DNA of 64,000 bases, taken from NCBI RefSeq assembly GCF_029633865.1, contig NC_079222.1, positions 32,364,830-32,428,829 of the forward strand, written 5' to 3'. Made by a program: the position numbers and the translations under genes. This DNA comes from Lampris incognitus (lineage: Eukaryota; Chordata; Actinopteri; Lampriformes; Lampridae). Below are positions 1 to 12,400 of this stretch, piece after piece (the stretch's first letter is position 1; each line of letters begins with the position of its first letter). The notes below the pieces were generated by a model. It searched no databases. It saw only the letters and a list, made by a program, of their open reading frames with translations, and had not been told where the DNA came from.

Positions 1-109
1 TTGTGTGTTTTTTTTAAAACCTTTTAAGCTTGGGTGAGGTGGATCCGGTAGCCCCGTTTCCATGTCTTCATCTCTGTTAGGATTAGTTTACCCTTCTTTG
101 TTGGTGGTG

Positions 110-491
110 GGGCCACGTGTGGTCCGCTGGCCCCCCAGAGTGGCACCTCATGTCGATTTTTGACCCCTTCAACTCTGGGTACACACTTCAGCCTTCTGTA
201 AGCCACTGTCAACGATGTTCAGCCGGTCTTCTGGATCTGAATGCAGAGAAGATAGAGGAGATGGTCATAGACGTTGGTGAAGTACCATGCCCTCTACAAC
301 ATCTTACTATTGCTGCTAAAACAACAGAGAAAGTGGAGCTGGGCACCACCACAGACAGCACGCTGGGCTGTGAAGCCACGTGCATGCCCAGTGTCAGTCA
401 AGGTCGTTTTTCCTTCACAAGCCCAGAAGACTTAGCGTCAGCTAGTCGACCCTCAGTACATTGGCCGCCTGCTGTACTGAGTCAGCGGTGA
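110..491 (+). CDS. Unidentified exon-like open frame
   Basis: A continuous frame follows a polypyrimidine-AG sequence (ccccccag) at about 102-109 and runs to a TGA at 489-491. It starts near WHLMSIFDPFNSGYTLQPS and contains a CxxC pair (HCQRC) and an acidic stretch LNAEKIEEMVIDVGEVPCP. Composition looks protein-like rather than repeat-like. A usable GTGAGC donor overlaps the end (about 489). I do not recognise the family. It could be an exon of a gene whose body lies left of the window, or a chance frame. Confidence 0.22.
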
Positions 492-538
492 GCTTCAGCT
501 TAACAGCCTGGTGTGGCTCTCTTAGCTAAACAGGGGAG

Positions 539-736
539 ATGTCGCAGGACGGTAAAGTCACTGAAAAATGGCAAAGGACCATTAACGAGCTTTATGAGAA
601 GCGCATATCAAGAGAGGAGATGAGATTAATGGATCTTCCAAAACCTCCCGTAAATCCTCACTTTGAGACTCTTCCATCAGGGCGGACGCTAAGGTCTTCA
701 CCCCTTAAACATAAGAGATCGCAGGCGTCCGAGTAG
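539..736 (+). CDS. Unidentified short open frame, 65 aa
   Basis: The frame opens with ATG after a possible acceptor (aacag at about 530-534). It encodes a charged, helix-like segment (KWQRTINELYEKRISREEM) followed by a proline-rich part (LPKPPVNPHFE) and a basic tail. It is cut off where LINE-derived sequence begins at about 733. The frame does not join simply to the open frame at 110-491: both obvious donor-acceptor combinations give an early stop. Family not recognised. It may be a terminal exon of an upstream gene truncated by the LINE. Confidence 0.22.
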   Translation: MSQDGKVTEKWQRTINELYEKRISREEMRLMDLPKPPVNPHFETLPSGRTLRSSPLKHKRSQASE

Positions 737-935
737 GCCTTCCTCTTCTCCTCTTCCCTGGCAGCTCCACATTCAGCATCCTTCTCCCAATATACCCAGC
801 ATCTCTCCTCCACACATGTCCAAACCATCTCAGTCTTAGCATCTTCAACTCTGCCACCTCCGGCTCCTCCTCCTGTCTTTTCATCAGCGCCAACGTCTCC
901 AAACCATACAAGCTGGCCTCACTACCATCTTGTCA
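733..935 (-). mobile_element. RTE-like LINE, 3' end fragment
   Basis: On the minus strand the sequence encodes the reverse-transcriptase C-terminus LRWFGHVWRRDAGYIGRRML and then LPGKRRRGRP. The same peptide recurs at 18140-18383 (minus), 28079-28432 (plus) and 34557-34760 (plus), so it is a dispersed LINE 3' end. The upstream coding part is absent, as expected of a 5'-truncated copy. Confidence 0.7.
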
Positions 936-1016
936 GTGCAGTTTATCTACAGGTAATCTATATGTCTCCTGTACATACATATACCAGCCTGGCTACAGAA
1001 TTGACTGAGCAATATC

Positions 1017-1391
1017 CATCCATGCATTATCCCAACCGCTTATCCTGCTCTCAGGGTCACGGGGATGCTGGAGCCTATCCCAGCAGTCACTGGGCGGCAG
1101 GAGGGGAGAAACTCTGGGCAGGCCGCCAGGCCATCACACAGGGCCTACACACACACACCCACACACACACACCTAGGGGCAATTTAGTACGGCCGATTCA
1201 CCTGACCTACATGTCTTTTGACTGTGGGAGGAAACCGGAGCACCCGGAGGAAAGCCACACAGACACGGGGAGAACATACAAACTCCACACAGAGGACGAC
1301 CCGGGACGACTCCCAAGGTTGGACTACCCCGGGGCTCGAACCCAGGGCCTTCTTGCTGTGAGGCGACCGCGCTAACCACTGCGCCACCATG
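1017..1391 (-). mobile_element. tRNA-derived SINE, family A
   Basis: Read on the minus strand it has a tRNA-like head with a B-box-like GGTTCGAGCC, a body with GTGTGGAGTTTGCATGTTCT, an internal (GT)n tract (about 1145-1171 on plus) and a tail ending in ATGGATGG. The same layout recurs at 6592-6975, 9186-9596, 36483-36880 and 38334-38700, with tail fragments at 6018-6112 and 54600-54722. Confidence 0.8.
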
Positions 1392-1724
1392 CAACATCTA
1401 CTTTTTTTATTTTGCTAAAGCAGCTGTCCTAACAGCAGCACTGGTGTACGGAGGGTCATCCATTTCAATAAATTCATAAATAAATAAAAGCACAAACAAG
1501 TAGGACGATTTTTGAGAAATTAATAAATGTAGCCTAAGAATTAATTGGTGAATAAATAAACAAATCGTTGAGTATATAAATTCTTTATATATATATAAAA
1601 TGTTTTAAAAAAACACATACACACACCGTCGATGTTTGAGTGTTATGCAGCTCGACTTCTGTTTCTCTCAGTGTATGCAAAGTAAAGTTTGTTAATCACA
1701 CATTCTTGGGTGGTGTCTCCCTCA
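1392..1724. other. AT-rich spacer
   Basis: AT-rich sequence with short A/T runs (around 1540-1610) and no credible coding frame. Confidence 0.5.
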
Positions 1725-2750
1725 TCAAGTCAGAATCAGAACCAGAATCATATTTATTGGCCATGTATGTTTGCACATACATGGAATTTGACTCCGGTTT
1801 CGTGGCTCTCTCAGTGTACTTAACTTAGAATAACAACATTACAACACAACAATCTTCAGATATATACACAAGGATTGACTTGTACAGGTTAATTAAGAGG
1901 TGCAGTGATGCAGAGAATATATCAGAGATGCTGAAATAGATGTTAGCAGGTTACTTACATACATGCCTGAGGTAGATCGACATGACGGAGTGTACCAGTA
2001 TACATACAATATACAGTACAGTATGTACAAAAATGTTGGATTTGTTTGACAGTGTTAAGTGTTCATTTCAATGACAGTCCGCAGAAAGAAACTGTTTCTA
2101 TATCTGGTTGTTTTGGGGTACAGTGCTCTGTACCTCTCCCTACCAGAGGGGAGGAGTTGGAACAGGTTGTGACCAGGGTGTGATGGGTCTGCAGTGATGT
2201 TGCCTGCCCATTTCCAGAGGTGTATAAGTCCTGAATGGAGGGCAAGTTGGCACCAGTGATTTTCTCTGCAAACTTAACTGGCCGTTGTAGTCTGTCCCTG
2301 TCCTGTGTGATGACTGATCCAAACCAGACAGTGATGGATGTGCAGAGGACAGACTGGATTATTGCAGTGCAGAACTGAATCAACAGTTCCTGAGGCAGGT
2401 TGAATTTCGTGAGCTGGTGGAGAAAGTACATCACTGCTGGGCCTTTTTGGTGACTGTGTCTATGTTGGATGCCCACCTGAGGTCCTGCAAGATTGTGGAA
2501 CCCAGAAATCTGTAGGTTTTCACCACGAACACCGTGCTGTTGAGTATGGTGGGGGTGGGGGGCAGTGTTGGGGGACTCTTCTTGAAGTCCATCTCCACAA
2601 GTTTGAGCGTTTTCAGCTCCAGGTTGTTATGGCCGCACCAGAGGGCCAGCTGATCAACCTCCCGTCTATATGCAGACGCGTCACCATCCAGGACAAGGCC
2701 AACGATGGTTGTGTCCTCCGCAAACTTCAGGCGTTTAATTAACCATACAC
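1725..2750 (-). mobile_element. L2-like LINE, 3' half
   Basis: The minus strand encodes the end of a reverse transcriptase with frameshifts: LELKTLKLVEMDFKK around 2600, then FLHQLTKFNLPQELL and SVLCTSITVWFGS at 2300-2430. It is followed by a 3' UTR whose last part holds CCAATAAATATGATTCTGATT (about 1740-1770 on plus). The same 3' tail recurs at 8737-8830 on the plus strand. Clade assignment (L2 or Rex1-like) is from memory of the peptide pattern. Confidence 0.7.
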
Positions 2751-3330
2751 CTTTACGTTTGCCTTCACCACCTTTCTCTTCACTTTACGTCACATCTTCT
2801 TGTACTCCTGTCTACTTTCTTCATCTCTTTGACTAACTCACTTCTTCTTTGCCAACCTCTTCCTCTGTGTACTACCTCGTTCCAGCACCACGTCCCCTTG
2901 TCTTATGCAAACTGCCGTGAGCATTAACTAGAATTTAAATGGCAATGTGTACTATTCACAGAGGATTGGGGAATGGTTGGCTGCAATCACAGTATTGTAA
3001 GATGGTGACAGATGTACTTAGCCCCCCCCCGGTGAACCTGAACACGCCCGTGCTCGGGCATACACTAGATGCCACTTGAGCGGTCCTGGACATTTTGGGA
3101 AGATCTGCATTACTGGTTGTTTCCTAAATTTGGCAATTTCTCTGAACTAGAAAAAAAAAAGAGGATGTGATTTTTGGTATGCTTGTGAAAGATGGAGCAC
3201 ATGATTTGGCAATTAACACAATTGTTATTCTTGGGAAAGTTCTTTTTACATAAGAACAGATTACCGAAAACGCAACCAAGCTTCTGCATGTTTCATAGGG
3301 AACGGTGTCATCAAAAGCGTTATAAAAATG
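2751..3330. other. Intergenic spacer with foldback-element fragment
   Basis: No coding frame supported. About 2940-3040 matches part of the foldback repeat seen in fuller form at 52795-53090 (shared CACAGAGGATTGGGGAAT-type sequence, then ACTTAGCCCCCCC). Confidence 0.5.
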
Positions 3331-3334
3331 TGAC

Positions 3335-3365
<31 letters not shown>

Positions 3366-3394
3366 GTTGGTTGGTTGGTTGGTTGATTGATTGA
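3335..3394 (+). repeat. (TTGA)n / (TTGG)n microsatellite
   Basis: About six TTGA units, five to six TTGG units, then TTGA again. The interrupted order suggests a point change that spread through the array. Confidence 0.95.
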
Positions 3395-3559
3395 TCGCTG
3401 AGGTTCGTGGAGAAAAACGCTATGATACGCTCTGACTTGATAAGAAATTGAACTTGCAGAAAACCCCTAGGACTCCCCTCCCTTGAATTGATGTATTTAA
3501 TTTTATATATTTAATTTTCTTTACCTTTATTTCCCCCTCGTCCTTTTGTTTTACGCATT

Positions 3560-3957
3560 CGTACGTCGAATTTAAACGGTTCAACAAAACGAAAAAAAAT
3601 CTCGGGGTTTTGGAAATCCTACGTAACCGGAAATACCTCAAACCAACATCTCGCGATATCTGTATCCGGCAAGTCAAACTTGACTGTGGCCATGTGTATT
3701 TTGAGCCGGAGCGACATAGTCAGCGTTACATAGAGAGATCGTGTTTTAAGTGGATTTACAAGGCGCGGAATATTGCCCGTCCGTGTGTGGTAGATGTGCT
3801 GTTTTGTTTCGACATTTCGTCCGTTGACTTCTTTCGAATTACAGTTTGATTTTACGGTTTGATCTTACGCGGGTCATTAGCAATACTAGCTACAGCTGGT
3901 TCCCATCTGTCGGTCAGTCTTCTTCTGCCGTCGTCAATGGTCCGGACCTAGCAAGCG
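3560..3957 (+). promoter_or_regulatory. PUS1: Probable PUS1 promoter and 5' UTR
   Basis: Relatively CpG-rich sequence directly upstream of the PUS1 first exon. It holds ETS-like ACCGGAAAT (about 3627), a TCTCGCGATATC element (about 3650, similar to the TCTCGCGA promoter motif) and no TATA box. This is the pattern expected of a housekeeping gene. The transcription start is not visible, so the boundaries are approximate. Confidence 0.5.
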
Positions 3958-6900
3958 ATGTTAAAAACTCGACCGCTGCTAAGTGCCTTAGTAAACTCGA
4001 GACTGCTGACGTTCAGAAGCAACGGTGAGTACGTTGGACAACGAGCAAAGATGATAAATGCCCGCTGGGGTTTACTAACGTGGGCTGGACCTGTTCCTCT
4101 TCCGTCCACCAGTGTTTCTCAACCGGGGGTCCGCGGACCCCTAGTGGTCCGTGGTGTAATTGCAAGGGGTCCGTGAAAATGAAATATCTTTAAAAAAAAG
4201 ATCCTATGACATTTATAGAAACAGGATTATTTTACTCAAATGTGACTGAGACCTTTATCTACCTAAACTATAAAGGGTAACAGGACTTTTTTCCTCTAAT
4301 TACATCTGTTTCACAAGTGTAATTTATTGTATTTTAATAAGAGATCTCGCTCCCGTTTGCATTGTTAAAAGTTACTGCATAAAAATTCTGTTGTTACATA
4401 TATCTGAAAGTTACTGAATACATATTCTGTTTTGTTACATATATCTGAAAGTTACTGAATACATATTCTGTTTTGTTACATATATCTGAAAGTTACTGCA
4501 TAAGAACTCTGTTTTGTTAACTATATCTAAGTTACAACTGATAGCTCTTATTTTTGCCCCAAAGAGTGAATAAATGCTGTAATGCAATTTAAAATGCTGT
4601 TTCTATCAAATTGCAACCCCCTTCCCCCAAGATCAGGTGGAGGGGTCCTCAGGGTAGATCAAAAATACGCAGGGGGTCCAGGACCCCAAAAAGGTTGAGA
4701 ACCACTGCATACCGTAAATGTATGAATATCACACCCATGAGGACCAAATTTCTGCCAGGACTGTTTCATTGATCAACCTTTTTTGGGGGGTCTAGCCCAG
4801 TATGTGCCCCGTCTCTTCGTGACGTTGTTAATCTGAAATGGGCTCGCACATGTGTACCAAAGACAGACACAAGGAATAAACCAACATGTATCTTTTTACC
4901 CGTTTTCAATCAGCTATTGTGTCTTTGAATGTATACTCATGTTCCCGAAGGTCTCTGCAGTCCCGCCGGTGGGGTGATGTGCAGGGGTGCACAGCTCCGC
5001 TAACTTGAGCCAAATATAGATACTCCTGCTCAACTATTGCTCCCAGTACAAGTGAAAGTTGTTCAGTCACATTTTTTATTTGAGTCAAAGTACTGGAGTA
5101 CTTGCTTTTAAACATACTCAAGTATTCAAAAGTACATTTTCTTTTTAATGTCAACGCATTGCTGTATTGCTGCCACAGTGCATTTATACAGAACTTAATG
5201 ACTGAAACAACCTGCTGAATGCACTGACTTGCTTGGAGAGGCTGTGGGATAAAAAAGCTTGCAGAATATGATACCAAGCCTATAGAAATGCATATAGAAT
5301 CACAGTTGAATTGACAAAAGGACAGCCATTTAATTTTTCATTTGACAGTTCTCAATTTTTTTATTCAACACAACAATAAAACAATTTAATAAAACAACCA
5401 ACCTACCTTAAAATCCCAGTTACACGCCTCTAGTGTTATAACTGCCCAGACAAACGAACTCAGTAGTATTAATTCACAACAAAATACATTGTTATACAAT
5501 GAAGTATTGGTTAATTTTGAGGTAACATCCACTCAGTTTTAAAGTTCAAAAGAAGTGCACTTCTGCTGTCAGTGCTGACAATTTGTTGTGGCTGACTTCT
5601 ACTGCACTGTCCATCCCACAGGTCTCAGGTGGTGACAGGTGAGACAATTCTCAGTCTGGTCAAACTTGAAGAACTTCTTATTCAACTTCACTAGAAGCTG
5701 GTTTTCAAAGTTGGGTGAATTAATTCTTCCCCTTCTTGGGCTGAAGATCAATCCAGCTGCACTAAAAAGCCTTACACAGGCAGAGGAGACAGGTAGGGCT
5801 GTAATATTCTTTTGCTGTGAAACGTTTTCTTAAAATGTAGGAGAACGGAGGAGAAACTGATTGCAGCCGTTGTTGGCTTTCCTGTCCTGTACGATGCATC
5901 CCTGTCCATTTACAGGGACATTTAAAAAAAAAATAAATGCATGGAGGCAGATCTCGGAGATTGTTGGGATGAGTGGTGAGGTTTAATCAAGTGAATGGCA
6001 GATTTGAGCAGTTGTCAATGATCCCATCCCCATCCCATTATCCAAGCCGCTTATCCCAGTTGGGGTTGCGGGATCCCAGCAGTCATTGGGCGGCAGGTGG
6101 GGAGACACCCTGCCACCCAATGACTCCGAATGAATCAGTTGTCAATGATGCAAGCTAAAAGTCATCATGAACAGTACGTAGCCTATGTGAATGATTGTGA
6201 GCAGGACTATTTTTTTTAGAGAAGTGAATCAGCTAAAATGAAACCATTCATATAAAACACTTCTGGTGGTATTGTCTCTGTGCATGGATAGTGGCGATTG
6301 CGAATGCTACTTCGTAGTCCATGGTGAAAACAGTAGTGTTTGAAGCAAGATCACACTATTTACAGGAAAATAAACTCCCTCCTAAAAAAAATTTTCAGCA
6401 GGAATGTACCCTATTTGTGGGTTCATGCATATATTGGGTGATATAGTAATAGACCTGCCTTTAAGAAAATATAAACAAAAAAGCCCACAATGAATACAGC
6501 AGAGACAATGTAAATATAACATAAATGATATAAAATATAATATATATAAATTTATTAGTATATACATTTTTATATATATATAAAAATGTATATTGCAGCG
6601 CAGTGGTTAGCACGTTCCCCTCACAGCAAGAAGTTCCTGGGTTCGAGCCCCGGGGTAGTCCAACCTTGGGGGTCGTCCTCTGTGTGGAGTTTGCATGTTC
6701 TCCCCATGTCTGCATGGGTTTCCTCTGGGGGCTCCGGTTTCCTCCCACAGTCCAAAGACATGTAGGTCAGGTGAATCGGCCATATTAAGTTGGCCCTAGG
6801 TATGAATGTGTGTGTGTGTGTGTGTGCATGCATGTATGTCAGCCCCGTGTGCTGACCTGGCGGGCTGTCCAGGGTGTCTCCCCGCCTGCCGCCCAGTGAC

Positions 6901-8554
6901 TGCTGGGATAGGCTCCAGCATCCCCGCGACCCTGAGAGCAGGATAAGCATCTCAGATAATGGATGTATGGATAATATATACATTTTCTTTACAAAATTGA
7001 TGCATCTCCCGTCAGTACATTTGCAGCCCACTTCCTCACAACTACGTTAGCTGCAGCAAGCGACACAGCGACTTGGCGACATACAGCGATACAGTCGCTG
7101 CCGGTGTGAGCGCAGGGTAACGGGAACCTTCAACGAAATGTAGTGGAGTCAAAAGTACAATATTTTTCTTTCAAATGTAGTGGAGTAAAAGTCATAAGTT
7201 TCCAAAAAAATTAATACTCAAGTAAAGTACAGATACTTGAAAAATGTATGTAATTACAGTACTCAAACAAATGCACCTCGTTACTGTCCACCATGACGTT
7301 TTTTGTTTTTTGGGGGTTTTTTCCCCCTTTTCCTCCCCAATTGTATCCGGCCAATTACCCCACTCTTCCGAGCCATTCCGGTTGCTGCTCCACCCCCTCT
7401 GCCGATCTGGGGAGGGCTGTTGACCGACCATAGGAGGCGCTAGTGCAGTGACCAGGACACATACCCACATCTGGCTTCCCACCTGCAGACATGGTCAATT
7501 GTGTCTGTAGGGATGCCTGATGAAGCCAGAGGTAACACGGGGATTCGAGCCGGCGAGCCCTGTGTTGGTAGCCAACACAATAGACCCCTACGCCACCTGG
7601 ACGCCCCTATGTTTATGTTTATATCAAACATTTCGACGAGCCGTGTTGCTTTTGAGTTAGAAGGTATCACCGTCTGCTGCATGTCCTCGTTGTGCGTTAC
7701 AGTAACCTACAGCAGACGGAGCCGCCCACCAACTCAAAATCCACTCTAAATATATCATTTCAACGTTTGTTTCATCCCAGTGTTCTGATAATTTATGCTA
7801 CCTCGTCAAAAAATGTTACCGTAGCGCGAATCAATAGCAGCTTAATTCTAACCTCTCCTAACCATGTGCAGAACTGCTCAGTAGCACATCTCATAGGTAG
7901 CACATATCAACAGACCACCGGCTAAACACTTAAAAGAAACTGTGGGGAACTCTGGGAACGTAAGTACCCCTTTAAAGGTGCAAAAACAGATTGAAAACGG
8001 ATAAAAAAGTGACCTTATCATTTATCCCTCATGTCCGTCTATTGTAATCTTGTGTTACCCTATCTCAGAGTTACAGGTGAAGAAGAGATTGGGTCGCGTA
8101 CAAGGCTAATTTTGGTCAAGCCAATTGATTTGATATACTGTCCAAAAATGTCTGTACTACTTCCTGTTCAGGTGTTTGAATACTTATTGCAACCGATCCC
8201 CAAGGTGATGTCTTCAGGTTATCCGGATGTGAGAGTTTAGCAGTGCTCTTTATCCTGAATGAAGTAGGGCCGGGGAAGCAGAAGACAGTTGTCTCGAATA
8301 CGTATGTTTAAAGAATATTGTACTTTTTACAGGTTGCCCTTATTTTTGCACAATGAGCGAAGACTCTAAATCCACCCAATCGCCACCAAAAGTCAAGAGA
8401 ATCGAAGACAGCGAGAGTGTGCCTGAGCCCGCTGCCAAAAAAATCAAGTTAGATGGAGAACATACAGAAGAAGAAAAGAAATATCAAAAAAAGAAAGTGG
8501 CCCTTTTAATGGCATACTCTGGAAAGGGATACCATGGAATGCAGGTTAGTGTCA

Positions 8555-8585
<31 letters not shown>

Positions 8586-9418
8586 TCAAAATTAGGAGCT
8601 GGTGAGAAATGTTTCAGCAAACAGCATTCTTCAGTGCCTGTGCTGTTCTTAAAAGAATACAATGATGATGAATGAGTGATGTTTATTATGATAATTTGTT
8701 TATTATTGCTGGGTTGTCGTGTTGTTATTCTATGTTAAGTACGCTGAGAGAACCATGAAACGGAGTCAAATTCCATGGATGTGCAAACCTACATGACCAA
8801 TCAACATGATTCTGATCTGATTATAATGTTCAAATTAGATATTTAAGATTCAGTTTTATTTACCAAATATCTTCACTTACCCTGGATTTGACTTGTTGTG
8901 CGATAGCAACAGTTTGGCGGGCCAGAGAGTAAAGAAATTAAGGGAAAATGTTTATTTGTAAAAAATGAATAAGGTCATACTTAGAGTTTTACAAATGAGA
9001 AGGGACCTGCAGACTAACGGACCAAAAAAAAAATCCTGATAAATTGAGCTACTTCACCATCTCAATCTGGCTACATCTCATCCATCCATCAGGCGGGACG
9101 TGAACCCGGATCTCCTGCACCACGGGCGACTACGTTAACCAGTCGACTGTAAACCTGGGGTTTACTGGGGACCCTTAACTTTACTGGGGCAGTACAGTGG
9201 TGCAGTGGTTAGCGCGGTCGCCTCACAGCGAGAAGGTCCAGGGTTCGAGCCCTGGGGTAGTCGAACCTTGGGGCGTCGTCCCGGCTTGTCCTCTGTGTGG
9301 AGTTTGCATGATCTCTCCATGTCTGCGTGGGTTTCCTCCGGGGGCTCCGGTTTCCTCCCACAGTCCAAAGACATGTAGGTCAGGTGAATCGACCGTACTA
9401 AATTGTCCCTAGGTATGA

Positions 9419-9473
<55 letters not shown>

Positions 9474-12400
9474 CCCTGTGATGGCCTGGCAGCCTGTCCA
9501 GGGTGTCTCCCCGCCTGCTGCCCAATGACTGCTGGGACAGGCATCCCCGCGACCCTGAGGGCAGGATAAGCAGTTTGGATAATGGATGGATGGAAGCTAT
9601 TACTGTCAATTATTCTACCAAATTATGTTGTCATACAACATTTGAAGGACACTTTAAGAAATAAAATACTTTTTTTTAAAATTTCAATTCCACTTTGTTG
9701 TAAAGCACAACAGGTTTTTAAAAAGTGCTGTATAAATAAACGTTATTCTGATGATGATGAGGATAATGATGATGATGTTGATCGGTCCGAAAGCCTTCAG
9801 ACCCAACCTGATATATTGCATTTAAGAAATAGTCTTGTTGTGGGTAAAAAAATTAATATTATTACAATTGTATGGATGCAGCCAAGTCATGCCTAATAGG
9901 ACAAATAATGTGATGAGGAAGATTAACTGAGTGAATTAGCAGCGCCAGGCTCCGATTGTTTGCCGTCTTTCATTTTTTTGCTCAAAATATACAGCAAAAG
10001 TTTAAACTCATCCTCATTATGTGGGGAAATGTAAATGTCTCAACACTAGAGTTTGTAATTATCAACCCGAACCCTGTATGGCTCGACCCGATTGGACTGG
10101 TTCAAGGTTCAGATTATTTCATTATTCCAGCGGGTTTGACAGGGTCAGGCTCTGTGCTGCAGTGGATAAATTAACTTGAACCTGAAGTTGAACTTGAACG
10201 TGCGAGCGGGCGGGGTGCTCTCCCACTGGCTACATTTATTATTGAAATAAAATGTCATTTATGTTTCAGAGAAACTGTGGAAACAACCAGTTTCGCACTA
10301 TTGAAGATGATTTGGTGACGGCGCTCGTCAAATCTGGCTGCATCCCCGAAAACCATGGAGACGATATGAAGAAGATGTCTTTCCAAAGATGTGCCAGAAC
10401 AGATAAGGTCTGAAGTGGCACCACATCAAATACAGTAATCCCGAGGTTGTCTGGAGCAATAAACCATCCACAAAAACCGCTAAAAGTTTTTATTCCCCAC
10501 CTCGAACCTCTGCTCCTAATTGGTTATGTAATCACTTTGGGTGTTTAATAGCTTAACAGCACCTTCTCATATGAAGGCTAATTAATATATATTGTTTGCA
10601 TGTTTTTCTTGTCATATCCTGTTATCACAGATGTTATCTCACTGTCTGCCCCCCCCCATTGTCAGGGTGTGTCTGCAGCCAACCAAGTGGTGTCTCTCAA
10701 GCTGTGGTTGATTGACGACATGATTGGAAAAATCAACGAACATCTACCACCGCAGATCAGAGTGCTTGGTGAGACATTGCTTCTGTCTTGTACAATGGAA
10801 AGTATTTGTACAAACCCCAATTCCAATGAAGTTGGGACGTTGTGTAAAACGTGAATGAAAACAGAATATAATGATTTGCAAATCCTTTTCGACCTATATT
10901 CAATTGAATACACTACAAAGACAAGATATTTAACGTTCAAACTGATAAACTTTATTGTTTTTTGCAAATATTCACTCATTTTGAATTTGATGCCTGCAAC
11001 ACGTTCCAAAAAAGCTGGGACAGGGGCAACAAAAGACTGGGAAAGTTGAGGAATGCTCAAAAAACACCTGTTTGGGACATTCCACAGGTGAATGGGTTAA
11101 TTGGAAACAGGTGAGTGTCATGATTGGGTATAAAAGGAGCATCCGTGAAAGGCTCAGTCGTTCACAAGCAAGGATGGGGCGAGGTTCACCACTTTGTGAA
11201 CAACTGCGTGAACAAATAGTCCAACAGTTTAAGAACAGTGTTTCTCAGCGTACTATTGCAAGGAATTTAGGGATTTCATCATCTACACTCCATTATATCA
11301 TCAAAAGATTCAGAGAATCCGGACAAATCTCTGCACGTAAGCGGCAAGGCCAAAAACCAATATTGAATGCCCGTGACCTTCGATCCCTCCGGCGGCACTG
11401 CATTAAAAACCGACGTCATCCTGTAAAGGATATTACCACGTGGGCTCAGGAGGACTTGGGAAAACCATCGTCTGTTAACACAGTTCGTCGCTAAATCTAC
11501 AAGTGCAAGTTAAAACTCTACCATGCAAAGCGAAAGCCATATATCAACAACACCCAGAAACGCCGCCGGCTTCTCTGGGCCTGAGCTCATCTGAGATGGA
11601 CTGACGCAAAGTGGAAAAGTGTGCTGTGGTCTGACGAGTCCACATTCAAATTGTTTTTGGAAATCATGGACGTCGTGTCCTCCGGGCTAAAGAGGAAAAG
11701 GACCGTCCAGATTGTTATCAGCACAAAGTTCAAAAGCCAGCATCTGTGATGGTATGGGGGTGTGTTAGTGCCCATGGCATGGGTAACTTGCATATCTGTG
11801 AAGGCACCATTAATGCTGAAAGGTACATACAGGTTTTGGAGCAACATATGCTGCCATCCAAGCAGCATCTTTTACAGGGACGTCCCTGCTTATTTCAGCA
11901 AGACGATGCCAAGCCCCATTCTGCACGTGTTACAACAGCGTGGCTTCGTAGTAAAAGAGTGCGGGTACTGGACTGGCCTGCCTGCAGTCCAGACCTGTCT
12001 CCCATTGAACATGTGTGGCGCATTATGAAGCGCAAATACGACAACGGAGACCCCGGACGGTTGAGCAACTGAAGTCGTACATTGAACAAGAATGGGAAAG
12101 AATTCCACCTACAAAGCTTCAACAATTAGTGTCCTCAGTTCCCAAACGCTTATTGAGGGTTGTTAAAAGGAAAGGTGGTGTAACACAGTGGTAAACACGC
12201 CCCTGTCCCAGCTTCTTTGGAACGTGTTGCAGGCATCAAATTCAAAATGAGTGAATATTTGCAAAAAACAAAGTTTATCAGTTTGAACATTAAATATCTT
12301 GTCTTTGTAGTGTATTCAATTGAATATAGGTGGAAAAGGATTTGCAAATCATTGTATTCTGTTTTTATTTACGTTTTACACAACGTCCCAACTTCATTGG

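Larger units (their letters stand above)
4975..7293. mobile_element. Possible composite hAT-like element with nested SINEs
   Basis: The left end (about 4975-5160) and right end (about 7130-7293) both carry motifs of repeated AAGTACT/AGTACTC type in opposite orientation, e.g. GAGTCAAAGTACTGGAGTAC at the left and CTCAAGTAAAGTACAGATAC at the right. That suggests long inverted ends of one DNA transposon. SINE family A copies sit inside at 6018-6112 and 6592-6975. No intact transposase frame was found, so ends and class are tentative. Confidence 0.35.

Noticed and set aside
1017-1391. Open frames of 60-140 codons across SINE families A and B (many places in the window).
   Set aside because: The same peptides recur wherever the SINEs lie and on both strands; they are by-products of GC-rich repeat sequence.
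6592-9596. Possible CRISPR array or bacterial operon structure from repeated ~400-bp units.
   Set aside because: Units are dispersed SINEs in both orientations in a vertebrate genome; no regular spacers.
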